DNA of 64,000 nt from Pseudomonas helleri (GTDB taxonomy: Bacteria; Pseudomonadota; Gammaproteobacteria; Pseudomonadales; Pseudomonadaceae): the NCBI RefSeq assembly GCF_009600315.1, contig NZ_WIWC01000008.1, positions 1 to 64,000 of the forward strand, read 5' to 3'. This document shows, piece by piece, positions 39,433 to 49,193 of the stretch. The position numbers were made by a program, and so were the translations under genes. The notes beneath the pieces are model-generated. The model was not told the origin of the DNA, searched no databases, and was given only the letters and a program-made list of their open reading frames with translations. Within the stretch, counting starts at the first letter, position 1. Each line of letters opens with the position of its first letter.

Positions 39433-39860
39433 CAGGGAGTCGTCTGCGCCTCGACCGTGGTCATGCGCAGATGACTGAAGCCCAACTTACCGGCGGCATC
39501 CATCGCCGTAATGACCGCTTGATGCTGGGTTTTACCATCTGCACTGATCGACAGGGGCAGGCTGGTATCACCCCCGGACTCTTTTTGCAGCGCTTCGATC
39601 AGGCTGGCCAGATCGTTTTTAGGCAATAACTGATTATTCACCGAAAATACGCCGTCCGCGCTGATGGCGACATCCAGTTGCTTGCTGTTCGGCTCCTGCT
39701 CGGGCGAACCGCTGACAGCCTCCGGCAAGTCCACCCGCAGCTGGGTTTCACGGGTGAAGGTAGTGGTCACGACAAAGAACAGCAGCAAGATAAACACCAC
39801 GTCGATCAACGACGCGAGGTTGATATCCACTGTTTCTCGTGGCTTGCGGCGAAACTTCAC
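39432..39860 (-). CDS. exbD: ExbD/TolR family biopolymer transporter
   Basis: This 142-aa protein has a short cytoplasmic N-terminus, one TM segment with the proton-carrying Asp ([18 protein letters not shown]) and a periplasmic domain. With ExbB it forms a proton-driven motor. Being next to lpxK and comEC and away from tonB, it may serve an envelope or LPS-linked function. It overlaps exbB by 4 bp. Confidence 0.9.
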   Translation of the reverse strand: MKFRRKPRETVDINLASLIDVVFILLLFFVVTTTFTRETQLRVDLPEAVSGSPEQEPNSKQLDVAISADGVFSVNNQLLPKNDLASLIEALQKESGGDTSLPLSISADGKTQHQAVITAMDAAGKLGFSHLRMTTVEAQTTP

Positions 39861-40492
39861 GCGTTGCTCCCGGCTATATCGACTTCACGGTCGCCCTGCA
39901 CCACTTCGACCAGTTTGATCGCTTCCTGCTCCATACCCACCACCAGTTCATCAACCCGACGCTGCAGGAAACGGTGGAAGAACACGGCGGGAATACCGAC
40001 CATCAAACCGGCGGCAGTGGTAATCAGCGCTTTGGAAATACCCCCAGCGAGCACGGCCGCGTTACTGGTCATGCCCGAGCCCATAAACGAGCTGAAAATA
40101 TCGATCATACCCAGCACTGTGCCCAAGAGCCCTAAAAGAGGGGCCATCGCAGCAATGGTACCCAACGCGTTGAGGTAGCGCTCCAGCTCATGAATGACCC
40201 TTGCGGCGGCCTCTTCAATGCACTCTTTCATGATCTCGCGACCATGCCGGGAGTTGGCCAGACCGGCGGCCAGGATTTCACCCAGCGGGGAGTCGGCCCG
40301 TAGTTGTTTGAGTTTGTCCTTGTCCAGCTGCTTGTCTTTGATCCAGACCCACACCTGCCCCAACAGATGAGGCGGCGTGACGCGACTGGCACGCAGGGTC
40401 CACAGGCGCTCGACAATAATGCCCAGCGCGGCAACAGAGCTCAGAATGATCGGCAGCATCATCCAGCCGCCGGATTTGACCAGTTCCCACAC
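39857..40492 (-). CDS. exbB: ExbB/TolQ/MotA family proton channel
   Basis: This 211-aa protein from the GTG at 40492 begins with VWELVKSGGWMMLPIILSS (TM1). It has the paired TM2/TM3 region LGTIAAMAPLLGLLGTVLGM and ALITTAAGLMVGIPAVFF. An upstream GTG at 40522 adds ten residues but has no ribosome-binding site; GAGGGG lies 8-10 bp before the chosen start. Confidence 0.9.
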   Translation of the reverse strand: MWELVKSGGWMMLPIILSSVAALGIIVERLWTLRASRVTPPHLLGQVWVWIKDKQLDKDKLKQLRADSPLGEILAAGLANSRHGREIMKECIEEAAARVIHELERYLNALGTIAAMAPLLGLLGTVLGMIDIFSSFMGSGMTSNAAVLAGGISKALITTAAGLMVGIPAVFFHRFLQRRVDELVVGMEQEAIKLVEVVQGDREVDIAGSNA

Positions 40493-40557
40493 AGTGACAA
40501 TCCCCTCGAAAAAGTGCGCCACTCTACCATAGCGTTCAATGCTCGCTTAACAACTGC

Positions 40558-40628
40558 TGCGCTACGGGATCTGCAATTTGAATGCCTTTGGCCCTATCGC
40601 AGCCTCGTACCTCGACAGCGACTACAAA
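40558..40628. repeat. REP-like remnant
   Basis: The stretch starts GCTGCGCTACGGGATCTGC, contains ATCGCAGCCTCGTACC and ends CGACAGCGACTAC. The spaced CGCAGCC and GCGACTAC words are shared with the 18.3-kb element. It sits between comEC and exbB. Confidence 0.45.
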
Positions 40629-40659
40629 ACCGTATTGGCTGCATTGAGGTTTAGCCCAT

Positions 40660-42876
40660 TTAATCGCGCCAAAACCGGCGCTGTGCCTGAACACTCTGCG
40701 CTGATCCAAAGGCTCCTAACCTGAACTGAATGGCGCCTTGTTCGGCGCTGTCGAGAACCTGCATCCCCAGCGCCTGATAACGCGCAGACACAAGCGGATG
40801 TGGATGACCAAACGTATTGCCGTGACCGCGGGAAATCAGCACCGCAGCGGGTGCCAGTGCTTTGAGAAACACCATCGAGGATGAGGTTCGGCTGCCGTGG
40901 TGCGGGGCTTGTAGCCACTGAGTAGGAACCGCCAGCGAAGATTTCAGCAAGGCCCGCTCAGCATTAACGTCAATGTCCCCCGTCAGCAACAGCCGTTCAC
41001 CGCGGGCTTCGACCTGTAATACGCAAGACTTCTGATTGCTGTCCTTTGCCTCTTGCCACTGCCACAGCGAAAACCGAACACCATCCCACTCCCAATGCTC
41101 ATCGGCGCGACAAGGCTGGGCCTGCAATTGGTCAGGCAACCCCGGCACATCACCGCTGATGACTTGCGCCACCTTGATGCTGCGCTGTACCGCCAGAGCC
41201 CCTCCCGCGTGATCCGAGTCGGCGTGACTGATCAACATCAGGTCCAGTGCCTTAACTCCCAACGAACGCAACACTGGCACCACTACCCGCTCACCTTGAT
41301 CCAGATCCCTGATTTTAGGCCCAGCATCGTACAGAAGCGTGTGATGACGGGTGCGCACGACCATCGCCAAACCCTGCCCGACATCCAGTTGCAGCACCTC
41401 AGCTTGACCGTGAGGAATCTGTTCGCGCGGCGCAAACACGGCCAGCAGCACCAGCGGCCAACCCAGCGGCCTAAGCACCACACCCGCGGGCAACAACAGC
41501 AGCAACACGCCCATGACGGTTAATAGCCAGACGTACACAGGCACTTCTACGGGCAACCAGGGCGTGAACACAGCGGATAACAGGTTCAGCCCACGAATCA
41601 GCACATCCAGCAATCCGCCCGACAGCCAGAGCAGGCTCTCCCCCAGCCAAGGCACCGGCAGCAGGAACGTGCCCAATAACGCCGTGGGTAGCACCAACAG
41701 GCTGATCCATGGCACCGCCACCAGATTGGCCAGCGGCCCGCTCAAACTGATGGGCAAACCCAGTATCCATAACAGGGGGAACAATCCCAGCGCGATCAGA
41801 CCTTGCGGCCGAAGCCATGCGGCTCGCCAACCCCACGCCCCCAAGCGCGAGCCAAAGGTAAAAATCAACACAGCCACCGCGCCAAAGGACAACCACAACC
41901 CAGGCCTCAGGCTCGCCAGCGGATCGACCATCAACACGGCATTGAGCGCCAGTAAATACGGCATCCACACGCCTAAATGACGAAAACGCAATCGCCACAG
42001 CAACACCAGACCGAGCATCACACAGGCACGCTGCACCGGCACCTCAAACCCCGCCAGCATGCCGTAGCCCGTGGCCCCGGCAAACGCCAGCCCACATGCC
42101 CAAGGCAACCACGGCAGCCGCCGCGGCCATGGCCCATAGCGTGCCAGCAGAGCGACCAGACCGTAGAGCAAACCGGCAAACAAACCGATGTGTTGCCCGG
42201 AAATCACCAACAAATGCACCGTACCGGTCGCTTGCAGCAGTTGCCAATCATCGCGACTCAGCCCCGAACCGTCGCCCATGACCAGCGCGGCCAACCACGG
42301 CGCCCGGCCGTTGGCATCGGTGTTGAGCAGCCGCTGACGAACGCCATCACGCCAAGCATAAGTGGCTGACGTGATTAGCTGGCCATCTTTGACCGACCCT
42401 GTCGCGCCGATTCGCTGCGCCAGCAACCAGGCCTGATAGTCGAACCCCTGCGGATTGAGCAAGCCCTTGGGGCGCTTGAGTGTGACCGCCAATCGCCAGC
42501 GCTCGCCACTTTTGACCGACGGCCCACCCCACCAGCTCAGCAGCAGGTTCGCCGGTAGTTCGACGTGTCGCGAATGAGCGCCTTGCAGTTCGAAACGCAC
42601 GCTCTTGTCCCTTGACTGCGGCAGCCCGACCACACGCCCCTCGACCCAAAGCGTTCGCCCGTCGAGTGCAGAGGGCAATCGATCATCAAGGGCCGATTGC
42701 GCTTGCAGGCAAGCCCAGCAGATTCCGAGCAAAAACAAAGCAGCCGGGTACCTGCGCCCTATCAGTAACATCAGCCCAGCGGCTAGCCCCCCATAAACAC
42801 ACCACACCGGCGGCAGTTCCGGTAAAAAGCGCAAGGCAATCAAGCCCGACGCCAGCGCCAACATCCTTGTGTGCAT
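40660..42876 (-). CDS. comEC: DNA internalisation channel ComEC/Rec2
   Basis: This 738-aa polytopic protein carries single-stranded DNA across the inner membrane in natural transformation. It has an N-terminal DUF4131 region and the competence domain with many TM segments. It ends in a metallo-beta-lactamase-like domain (about residues 490-738; DVGQGLAMVVRTRHHTLLYD, LISHADSDHAGG, APHHGSRTSSS). The motifs look intact. Confidence 0.93.
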   Translation of the reverse strand: MHTRMLALASGLIALRFLPELPPVWCVYGGLAAGLMLLIGRRYPAALFLLGICWACLQAQSALDDRLPSALDGRTLWVEGRVVGLPQSRDKSVRFELQGAHSRHVELPANLLLSWWGGPSVKSGERWRLAVTLKRPKGLLNPQGFDYQAWLLAQRIGATGSVKDGQLITSATYAWRDGVRQRLLNTDANGRAPWLAALVMGDGSGLSRDDWQLLQATGTVHLLVISGQHIGLFAGLLYGLVALLARYGPWPRRLPWLPWACGLAFAGATGYGMLAGFEVPVQRACVMLGLVLLWRLRFRHLGVWMPYLLALNAVLMVDPLASLRPGLWLSFGAVAVLIFTFGSRLGAWGWRAAWLRPQGLIALGLFPLLWILGLPISLSGPLANLVAVPWISLLVLPTALLGTFLLPVPWLGESLLWLSGGLLDVLIRGLNLLSAVFTPWLPVEVPVYVWLLTVMGVLLLLLPAGVVLRPLGWPLVLLAVFAPREQIPHGQAEVLQLDVGQGLAMVVRTRHHTLLYDAGPKIRDLDQGERVVVPVLRSLGVKALDLMLISHADSDHAGGALAVQRSIKVAQVISGDVPGLPDQLQAQPCRADEHWEWDGVRFSLWQWQEAKDSNQKSCVLQVEARGERLLLTGDIDVNAERALLKSSLAVPTQWLQAPHHGSRTSSSMVFLKALAPAAVLISRGHGNTFGHPHPLVSARYQALGMQVLDSAEQGAIQFRLGAFGSAQSVQAQRRFWRD

Positions 42877-43008
42877 CGCCCGTCCAAAAGTTTCCCATCA
42901 CCCGGATTAGCTGAAACTCACGACAGGCACTTAAATAATTGTCACAAAGTCTGAATAGGCATCCTGCCGAATTTGGTCATACTGGCTCCTTGACTGAGGG
43001 AGAGGCCC

Positions 43009-43524
43009 ATGCCACGGCGTTTGATCAAACGTTTCATGCCAGATCCGGCCCTGATCAGGGAACATAAATCCTTACGATTTTTGGGCACACTGCTGCATGA
43101 CCCGAATCTTTGGCATCTCAATCGGCATTCCGTGGCTAGAGCAATGGCTGTAGGGATTTTCGCAGCCTTTATTCCCATGCCCTTTCAGATGCTGCTGGCC
43201 GCCTTTCTGGCAATCAACGTACGCAGCAATATGCCGATCTCGGTAGGCCTTGTATGGCTGACCAACCCCATCACCATGCCACCCGTGTTTTATTGCACCT
43301 ACCAAATAGGTGCCTGGCTGATGGATGTGCCTGCGCGCCAACTGCCCGATGAGCTGACGTGGGAATGGATCAGTGCTCAGCTTTCTACCGTGTGGCAGCC
43401 TTTCCTATTGGGTTCAGTGGTGTGTGGCGTGGTGCTGGGGGCGCTGGCCTATTGTCTGACCATGTTGTACTGGCGCTGGTGGGTCAGCCGTAAATGGGCG
43501 AAGAGGAAAAACCATCGCCCATAA
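43009..43524 (+). CDS. DUF2062 membrane protein
   Basis: This 171-aa protein begins MPRRLIKRFMPDP and has the DUF2062 core SVARAMAVGIFAAFIPMPFQ with two or three TM segments. The VWLTNPITMPPVFYCTYQIG motif follows. Function unknown; it is the conserved neighbour of comEC. The start has GGGAGAGG upstream and a strong terminator follows. Confidence 0.9.
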   Translation: MPRRLIKRFMPDPALIREHKSLRFLGTLLHDPNLWHLNRHSVARAMAVGIFAAFIPMPFQMLLAAFLAINVRSNMPISVGLVWLTNPITMPPVFYCTYQIGAWLMDVPARQLPDELTWEWISAQLSTVWQPFLLGSVVCGVVLGALAYCLTMLYWRWWVSRKWAKRKNHRP

Positions 43525-43551
43525 AAAATGGCCCTATAAGGGCCATTTTTA
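43523..43551. terminator. Bidirectional terminator
   Basis: AAAATGGCCCT and AGGGCCATTTT pair around TATA, with A and T runs. It separates the convergent DUF2062 and ABC-2 permease genes and marks the junction of two conserved gene blocks. Confidence 0.9.
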
Positions 43552-43563
43552 TAAATGCGATGC

Positions 43564-44343
43564 TTATTGGCGCATGCCCCGCCCACTGACCAGCAGTCGG
43601 GCGCAACCGATGTACAACACGATAGTTGCCACCACCATGAAGGTCAGCGCAACGCTGATCTTGATGTCAGAAACACCCAGGATGCCGTAGCGGAAAGCAT
43701 TGACCATGTGCAGCACCGGGTTGGCCAGCGACACACTCTGCCAGAACGGCGGCAGCAAGGTGATGGAATAAAACACTCCACCCAGATAGGTCAGCGGCGT
43801 CAGCACGAAGGTCGGGATAATCGAAATATCATCGAAGTTGCGCGCAAATACGGCGTTGATAAACCCCAGCAACGAAAAAATCGTGGCTGTCAGCACCACC
43901 ACTACAATGGTCAGCCCCAGGTGATGCACCTGTAGATGGGTAAAAAACAACGACAGCAATGTCACGATCAATCCCACGATCAACCCGCGCAGGATACCGC
44001 CCACGGTAAAACCGATCAGGATCGTGTGAGGAGATACGGGCGACACCATCAGTTCTTCAATGGAGCGCTGGAACTTGCTGCCGAAGAAACTCGACACCAC
44101 GTTGCCGTAGGAGTTGGTGATCACCGACATCATGATCAGGCCGGGCACGATGTACTCCATGTACGTAAAGCCGCCCATATCGCCAATTTGGCGACCGATC
44201 AGGTTCCCGAAGATAACAAAGTACAACACCATGGTGATCGCAGGGGGCAGCAAGGTTTGCGGCCAGATCCGCATAAAGCGGCGCACTTCGCGATAAATGA
44301 TGGTGTTCAACGCGATCAGATTGGGACGCAGCTCTGAGCTCAT
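43564..44343 (-). CDS. ABC-2 type exporter permease (YadH type)
   Basis: This 259-aa membrane protein has six predicted TM segments and the ABC-2 signature PLTYLGGVFYSITLLPPFWQ. It resembles YadH and PAO1 PA2811. It pairs with the ATPase upstream, whose stop overlaps its start by 4 bp. The exported compound is unknown. Confidence 0.9.
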   Translation of the reverse strand: MSSELRPNLIALNTIIYREVRRFMRIWPQTLLPPAITMVLYFVIFGNLIGRQIGDMGGFTYMEYIVPGLIMMSVITNSYGNVVSSFFGSKFQRSIEELMVSPVSPHTILIGFTVGGILRGLIVGLIVTLLSLFFTHLQVHHLGLTIVVVVLTATIFSLLGFINAVFARNFDDISIIPTFVLTPLTYLGGVFYSITLLPPFWQSVSLANPVLHMVNAFRYGILGVSDIKISVALTFMVVATIVLYIGCARLLVSGRGMRQ

Positions 44344-45272
44344 ACCGCCACCTTTGCCAGATTTTTCTCGACCAGCGACACAAACAACTCCTCAAGGCGA
44401 TTGGTTTTATTGCGCAAGCTCACCACTTCGATGTGTTGCGCGGCCAATTGAGTGAACAGACCCGTAATGCCCACGACTTTGTCGACCTGGACTTCCAGCG
44501 TATGGTCGTCGAGCAGTTGGCTTGGATAACCGATCAACTGCGGCGCTGCTGACAACGGGTGCTTCAAATCGAGCAAAAACGTCTCGACGTGCAACTGCCC
44601 CAGCAAATTGCGCATGCTGGTATTTTCGACAATGGTGCCGTGGTCGATGATGCCGATATTGCGGCACAGCTGTTCAGCTTCTTCCAGGTAGTGCGTGGTC
44701 AGAATGATGGTGGTGCCCTGCTCATTCAAACCGGTGAGGAAACTCCACATCGAACGACGCAGTTCGATGTCTACACCCGCCGTCGGCTCATCGAGAATCA
44801 ACAAGCGCGGCTCGTGCACCAAGGCACGCGCAATCATCAGTCGGCGTTTCATGCCGCCCGACAACTCACGCGAAGGCGTATCGCGCTTGTCCCAAAGTCC
44901 CAACTGAGACAGATACTTTTCCGCTCGTTCTTTGGCAACTTTGGATGGAATGCCGTAGTAACCCGCTTGGGTGACAACAATGTCGAAGGTCTTTTCAAAC
45001 TGGTTGAAGTTGAACTCCTGCGGCACCACACCAATGCAGCGTTTCAGGGCGGCGGGCTGGCGATCAAGGTCATTGCCAAAGACATTCACCGTGCCGCTGG
45101 TCTTGTTGACCAGCGTAGACAGAATGCCAATGGTGGTGGATTTGCCAGCACCATTGGGGCCGAGTAAGGCGAAGAAGTCACCTTCGGCAACATCCAGATC
45201 GATACCACTCAGGGCCTGGAAACCGTTGCCGTAGGTTTTGGTTAGCTGCCGTATGGACAGAGCGGAACTCAT
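44340..45272 (-). CDS. ABC exporter ATP-binding protein (YadG type)
   Basis: This 310-aa ATPase from the ATG at 45272 has Walker A GPNGAGKST, signature LSGGMKRR, Walker B LLILDEPTAGVD and the H-loop TTHYLEEAEQLC. A C-terminal extension of about 80 residues follows, as in YadG and DrrA-type ATPases. The frame is open to 45386 but the added part is not conserved-looking. Confidence 0.92.
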   Translation of the reverse strand: MSSALSIRQLTKTYGNGFQALSGIDLDVAEGDFFALLGPNGAGKSTTIGILSTLVNKTSGTVNVFGNDLDRQPAALKRCIGVVPQEFNFNQFEKTFDIVVTQAGYYGIPSKVAKERAEKYLSQLGLWDKRDTPSRELSGGMKRRLMIARALVHEPRLLILDEPTAGVDIELRRSMWSFLTGLNEQGTTIILTTHYLEEAEQLCRNIGIIDHGTIVENTSMRNLLGQLHVETFLLDLKHPLSAAPQLIGYPSQLLDDHTLEVQVDKVVGITGLFTQLAAQHIEVVSLRNKTNRLEELFVSLVEKNLAKVAV

Positions 45273-45418
45273 ATCGGATTTCGCACCAAGATGGGGGGAA
45301 TAGGGATGACTCAATAAGGGCGGACTAGCTGTAAGACAAGTCCGACAAGGCCATTTAACAGCACGCATGGTGCTTGGCCTTGCCACACAAGTACAGTCAA
45401 CAGTGTTAATAGTGGCTA

Positions 45419-46042
45419 TTAAGTCAACGCGGTCATCACCGCGCTGCGATAGGCCGGGCGCAGTTTCAGGCGCTCATACCACGCTTGCAGATGCGGCAGC
45501 GGCGGGCGTTCGATGGGCATTTCAAACCACGCATAAATGAACGAACCCAGCGGGATGTCGCCCATGCCAATCTCTTCGCCCGACAGGTATGGTTTTTCAG
45601 ATAAGGCCTGATCGGCGATCACCAGCAGCTCAGCGCTCGCCTTGATGGCCGCGTTAATTTTTACCCAATCCTGTTGCTCGGCCGGAGTGCGCAAGACGCC
45701 CCAAAAAACATCGCGGAAGGCCACGGCAAAGGATGCGGTCGTCCAGTCCATCCACTTGTCGGCCTGAGCCCTGACCCGATTAACCAGCGGATACCAGGAC
45801 GTATCGTCCCCATATTCAGCAGCCAGATAGCGCACGATGGTGTTGGATTCCCACAGGACAAAATCATCATCCTGAATCATCGGCACTCGGCCATTGGGGT
45901 TCAACACACGATACTCCGGGCTGTCAACCACACCAAAGGCACCGCCCGCCTCTTCTCTGCTATAAGGCAGCGCCAGCTCTTCAATGCACCACAAAACTTT
46001 TCTGACGTTCGACGAATTCTTGCGACCCCACACTTTCAGCAT
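45419..46042 (-). CDS. Glutathione S-transferase family protein
   Basis: This 207-aa protein from the ATG at 46042 has an N-terminal thioredoxin fold (MLKVWGRKNSSNVRKVLWCI, with Ser in the active region) and NGRVPMIQDDDFVLWESNTI. An all-helical C-terminal domain follows. It matches the GST beside the YadGH-like exporter in PAO1 (PA2813). Substrate unknown; detoxification is the usual role. Confidence 0.9.
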   Translation of the reverse strand: MLKVWGRKNSSNVRKVLWCIEELALPYSREEAGGAFGVVDSPEYRVLNPNGRVPMIQDDDFVLWESNTIVRYLAAEYGDDTSWYPLVNRVRAQADKWMDWTTASFAVAFRDVFWGVLRTPAEQQDWVKINAAIKASAELLVIADQALSEKPYLSGEEIGMGDIPLGSFIYAWFEMPIERPPLPHLQAWYERLKLRPAYRSAVMTALT

Positions 46043-46175
46043 GACCAGACTCCTGATTGATAGACGCCGAGGCAGTCTACGCCGGGATGCTGAACTGCGC
46101 CTCTTACACGGGGTCACAATTAATACGTTGTTCTAGACTCAGGGCTCCCGACCTTGGCTTCATGGAGGATTGAAT

Positions 46176-48623
46176 ATGCTGTTGTTGTGGATTTTGGTGT
46201 TGATCGTGGGCGTTGCCTGGCTGGCCCATCGACGCGTCGCACCTTTGACGATTATCAGTATGGTCGCGGTCTATCTACTGGCCATGGGTGTCATTGGTCA
46301 TGTGTCGGGCTGGTTTTTGGCCATCTTATGGATCTTGCTGGCCATCCCCACCGCCCTGTTGTTGTTGCCTGACCTGCGGCGCAAGCTGTTCACTGCCCCG
46401 TTGTTCAGCTGGTTTCAGAAAACCTTGCCACCCATGTCTCAAACCGAGCGCGATGCCATCGACGCAGGCACCGTGTGGTGGGATGGCGAGTTGTTCAGTG
46501 GGCGCCCTGACTGGGAACAGCTACTGGCCTACCCCAAGGCTCAACTGACAGAGGAAGAACAAGCTTTTATCGATGGCCCCACTGAAGAGCTGTGCGCCAT
46601 GGTCAGCGACTGGGACATCGGTCAGGCAATGGACTTGCCGCCTGAGGCTTGGGCACATATCAAGACCCATGGCTTTTTCGCCTTGATCATCCCAAAAGCC
46701 TATGGCGGCAAAGGCTTCTCGGCCTACGCTCACTCGCAAGTAGCAATGAAGCTGGCCACTCGCAGCGGCGACCTTGCGTCGACTGTCATGGTGCCCAACT
46801 CGCTGGGCCCGGCAGAACTGTTACTGCACTACGGCACCGAAGAACAGCGCAACCATTACCTGCCGCGGTTGGCACGCGGTGACGACATTCCGTGCTTTGC
46901 CTTGACCGGCCCGCTCGCAGGCTCTGATGCAGGCGCGATGCCCGACACTGGCATCATCTGCAAAGGCCAATGGCAGGGCGAAGAAGTCATCGGGCTGCGC
47001 CTGAACTGGGAAAAGCGCTACATCACCCTTGGCCCTGTCGCCACCCTGCTGGGCCTGGCCTTCAAGGCCCATGACCCGGAGCATCTGCTGGGCGACAAAG
47101 AAGACTTGGGCATCACCCTGGCGCTGATTCCGACCGACACACCCGGTGTGGAGATCGGCCGCCGCCACCTGCCACTGGGTGCAGCCTTCATGAACGGCCC
47201 AAACTCGGGCAAAGACGTATTTATCCCGCTGGAGTACCTGATCGGTGGTCAGGACATGCTCGGCAAAGGCTGGATGATGCTGATGAACTGCCTGTCCGTG
47301 GGGCGCTCCATCTCGCTGCCTGCAGTGGGCACAGGTGCGGCCAAGTTCACCAGCCTGGTGACCGGCCAATACGCTCAAATTCGCGAGCAGTTCAATGTCC
47401 CCCTGTCCGCTTTCGAAGGTATTCAAGAGGCGTTGGCCCGGATTGGCGGCAATGCCTGGCTGATGGACAGCGCCCGCATCCTGACGGCTAATGCGGTGGA
47501 TTTGGGTGAAAAACCTTCCGTTCTGTCAGCCATTCTCAAGTATCACCTGACCGAGCGCGGCCGTGAATGCATCGGCCACGCAATGGATGTTCACGGCGGC
47601 AAGGGCATCATCATGGGGCCTAATAACTATTTGGGCCGCAACTGGCAGGGGGCGCCGATTTTCATCACCGTGGAGGGGGCCAACATCCTCTCGCGCAACC
47701 TGATGATTTTTGGTCAGGGCGCGATCCGCTGTCATCCCTTTGTCCTCAAGGAAATGGCGTTGGCCAGCCGTGAAGACAAAGATCAAGCGTTGCTGGAGTT
47801 TGACGGGCTGCTGCTCAAGCACATTGGCTTTGCCGTCAGCAACGCGGCCAGCACGCTGGTGCTGAATCTGGGCTTTGGGCGCTTTGACCACGCCCCCGGC
47901 AATACCTTAAGCCAAGGTTACTTCCGCGCGCTCAATCGTCAGGCAGCAGCCTTTGCGCTGCTTGCCGATCTGAGCATGATGCTACTGGGCGGCGAGCTTA
48001 AGCGCCGTGAGCGACTGTCGGCGCGACTGGGCGATGTGCTAAGCCACCTGTATTTGGCATCGGCGGCTCTTAAGCGCTATCACGACCTGGACTCCCCCGA
48101 ACACCTCAATCCGTTGTTCAAATGGGCAATGGAAGAAAGCCTCGGCCATGCCGAACGCGCGCTGGATGAACTGCTGAGGAATTTCCCGAGCCGTGCGTTG
48201 GGCTTTTTACTGCGTGGCGTGGTGTTCCCGTTCGGTCGTCGTCACACCGGCCCTTCGGATGCTCTCGATGCCGAGGTTGCGGCGGTTTTGGGCCGCGCCA
48301 AAGGCGATCCGACGCTTGAAGCGATACTGGCGGGATGCTATCGCCCGCAAGCAGCGGACGATGCTGTTGGTGCACTGCAACATGCCAGCGACGTGCTACG
48401 CGATGCGCATCCGCTGCACAAAAAACTGCATGGGGCACTGAAAAGTGGTCAGGTCAAACCTGCTGCGGGTCAACCGCTCATCGATGCGGCGCTGCAGGCC
48501 GGAGTGTTGCAACCGGACGAAGCAGACACCTTGCGCGCCGCAGAAAATGCACGTCGCAAGGTGATTGATGTGGATGACTTCGACAAGGATCAACTTACCG
48601 CCAGCGAAGGAAAGATTCGCTAG
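46176..48623 (+). CDS. fadE: Acyl-CoA dehydrogenase, FadE type
   Basis: This 815-aa membrane-bound acyl-CoA dehydrogenase resembles E. coli FadE (814 aa), the first oxidation step of beta-oxidation. It has an N-terminal hydrophobic region of two or three TM segments (about 1-65). The FAD and substrate domain contains FALTGPLAGSDAGAMPDTG, MDVHGGKGIIMGPNNYLGR and the DUF1974 C-terminal extension. The ATG at 46176 has GGAGGA 6 bp upstream. Electrons go to ETF, the proteins encoded at the left of the window. Confidence 0.93.
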   Translation: MLLLWILVLIVGVAWLAHRRVAPLTIISMVAVYLLAMGVIGHVSGWFLAILWILLAIPTALLLLPDLRRKLFTAPLFSWFQKTLPPMSQTERDAIDAGTVWWDGELFSGRPDWEQLLAYPKAQLTEEEQAFIDGPTEELCAMVSDWDIGQAMDLPPEAWAHIKTHGFFALIIPKAYGGKGFSAYAHSQVAMKLATRSGDLASTVMVPNSLGPAELLLHYGTEEQRNHYLPRLARGDDIPCFALTGPLAGSDAGAMPDTGIICKGQWQGEEVIGLRLNWEKRYITLGPVATLLGLAFKAHDPEHLLGDKEDLGITLALIPTDTPGVEIGRRHLPLGAAFMNGPNSGKDVFIPLEYLIGGQDMLGKGWMMLMNCLSVGRSISLPAVGTGAAKFTSLVTGQYAQIREQFNVPLSAFEGIQEALARIGGNAWLMDSARILTANAVDLGEKPSVLSAILKYHLTERGRECIGHAMDVHGGKGIIMGPNNYLGRNWQGAPIFITVEGANILSRNLMIFGQGAIRCHPFVLKEMALASREDKDQALLEFDGLLLKHIGFAVSNAASTLVLNLGFGRFDHAPGNTLSQGYFRALNRQAAAFALLADLSMMLLGGELKRRERLSARLGDVLSHLYLASAALKRYHDLDSPEHLNPLFKWAMEESLGHAERALDELLRNFPSRALGFLLRGVVFPFGRRHTGPSDALDAEVAAVLGRAKGDPTLEAILAGCYRPQAADDAVGALQHASDVLRDAHPLHKKLHGALKSGQVKPAAGQPLIDAALQAGVLQPDEADTLRAAENARRKVIDVDDFDKDQLTASEGKIR

Positions 48624-48685
48624 CACGACAGCGGGCGCGCAGAGCTTTATACTCTCGCGCCCGTTTTGTTTTAGAGGACACCGCA

Positions 48686-49102
48686 ATGGCCACCAATGAT
48701 CTCAACCACAATCTTGTTCTGCTCGACATACTGCGCAGCATTCTGGTTGCTGTGGGTGATGCGGAGCAGATTCCCGAGGAAAGCCACGCGCTGTTTCTGG
48801 AGCGCTTCGATGACATGCGCGCAGCATTGCCTGTGGACCCGATTGAAAGCCAGTACCTGGGCCAGGACATCATGTGCCAAGTGATTGAGCGCTACCCACA
48901 AATTGCTCACTTGGTACCTCGCGACCTGTTGTGGTTCTTCGGTGGCGCATGCTTCAACTTCTTGTCCGACGAGGAGCTGGACATGTACCAGGCCTTGGAA
49001 GAGCGCCGTCATGAAGCCGAAGTCAATGGCGAACCCTTTGACTGGAACCAGGAAAAGCAGTTTATGGCAATGCCGGCAGCGCAAGAAAGCACACAACATT
49101 AA
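48686..49102 (+). CDS. PA2817 family protein
   Basis: This 138-aa soluble, acidic protein begins MATNDLNHNLVLLDILRSIL and has DLLWFFGGACFNFLSDEELD. It matches the uncharacterised PA2817-like family, which follows the fadE-like gene in Pseudomonas. No catalytic motif is visible. It is 62 bp after fadE on the same strand and likely co-transcribed. AGAGGA lies upstream of the ATG. Confidence 0.85.
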   Translation: MATNDLNHNLVLLDILRSILVAVGDAEQIPEESHALFLERFDDMRAALPVDPIESQYLGQDIMCQVIERYPQIAHLVPRDLLWFFGGACFNFLSDEELDMYQALEERRHEAEVNGEPFDWNQEKQFMAMPAAQESTQH

Positions 49103-49193
49103 GCGCCTCTGCCCTGCCCAACAGAAGGTCCGCCCGTTTTTTGGACGGGCCTCTGCATGACTTGAACCGCAGAACATAGGTCACACAGCCCAC

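Noticed and set aside
49117..49160. Terminator after the PA2817-like gene
   Set aside because: GCCCGT and ACGGGC can pair, but the T run is in the loop and none follows the stem, so it is not a convincing rho-independent terminator.
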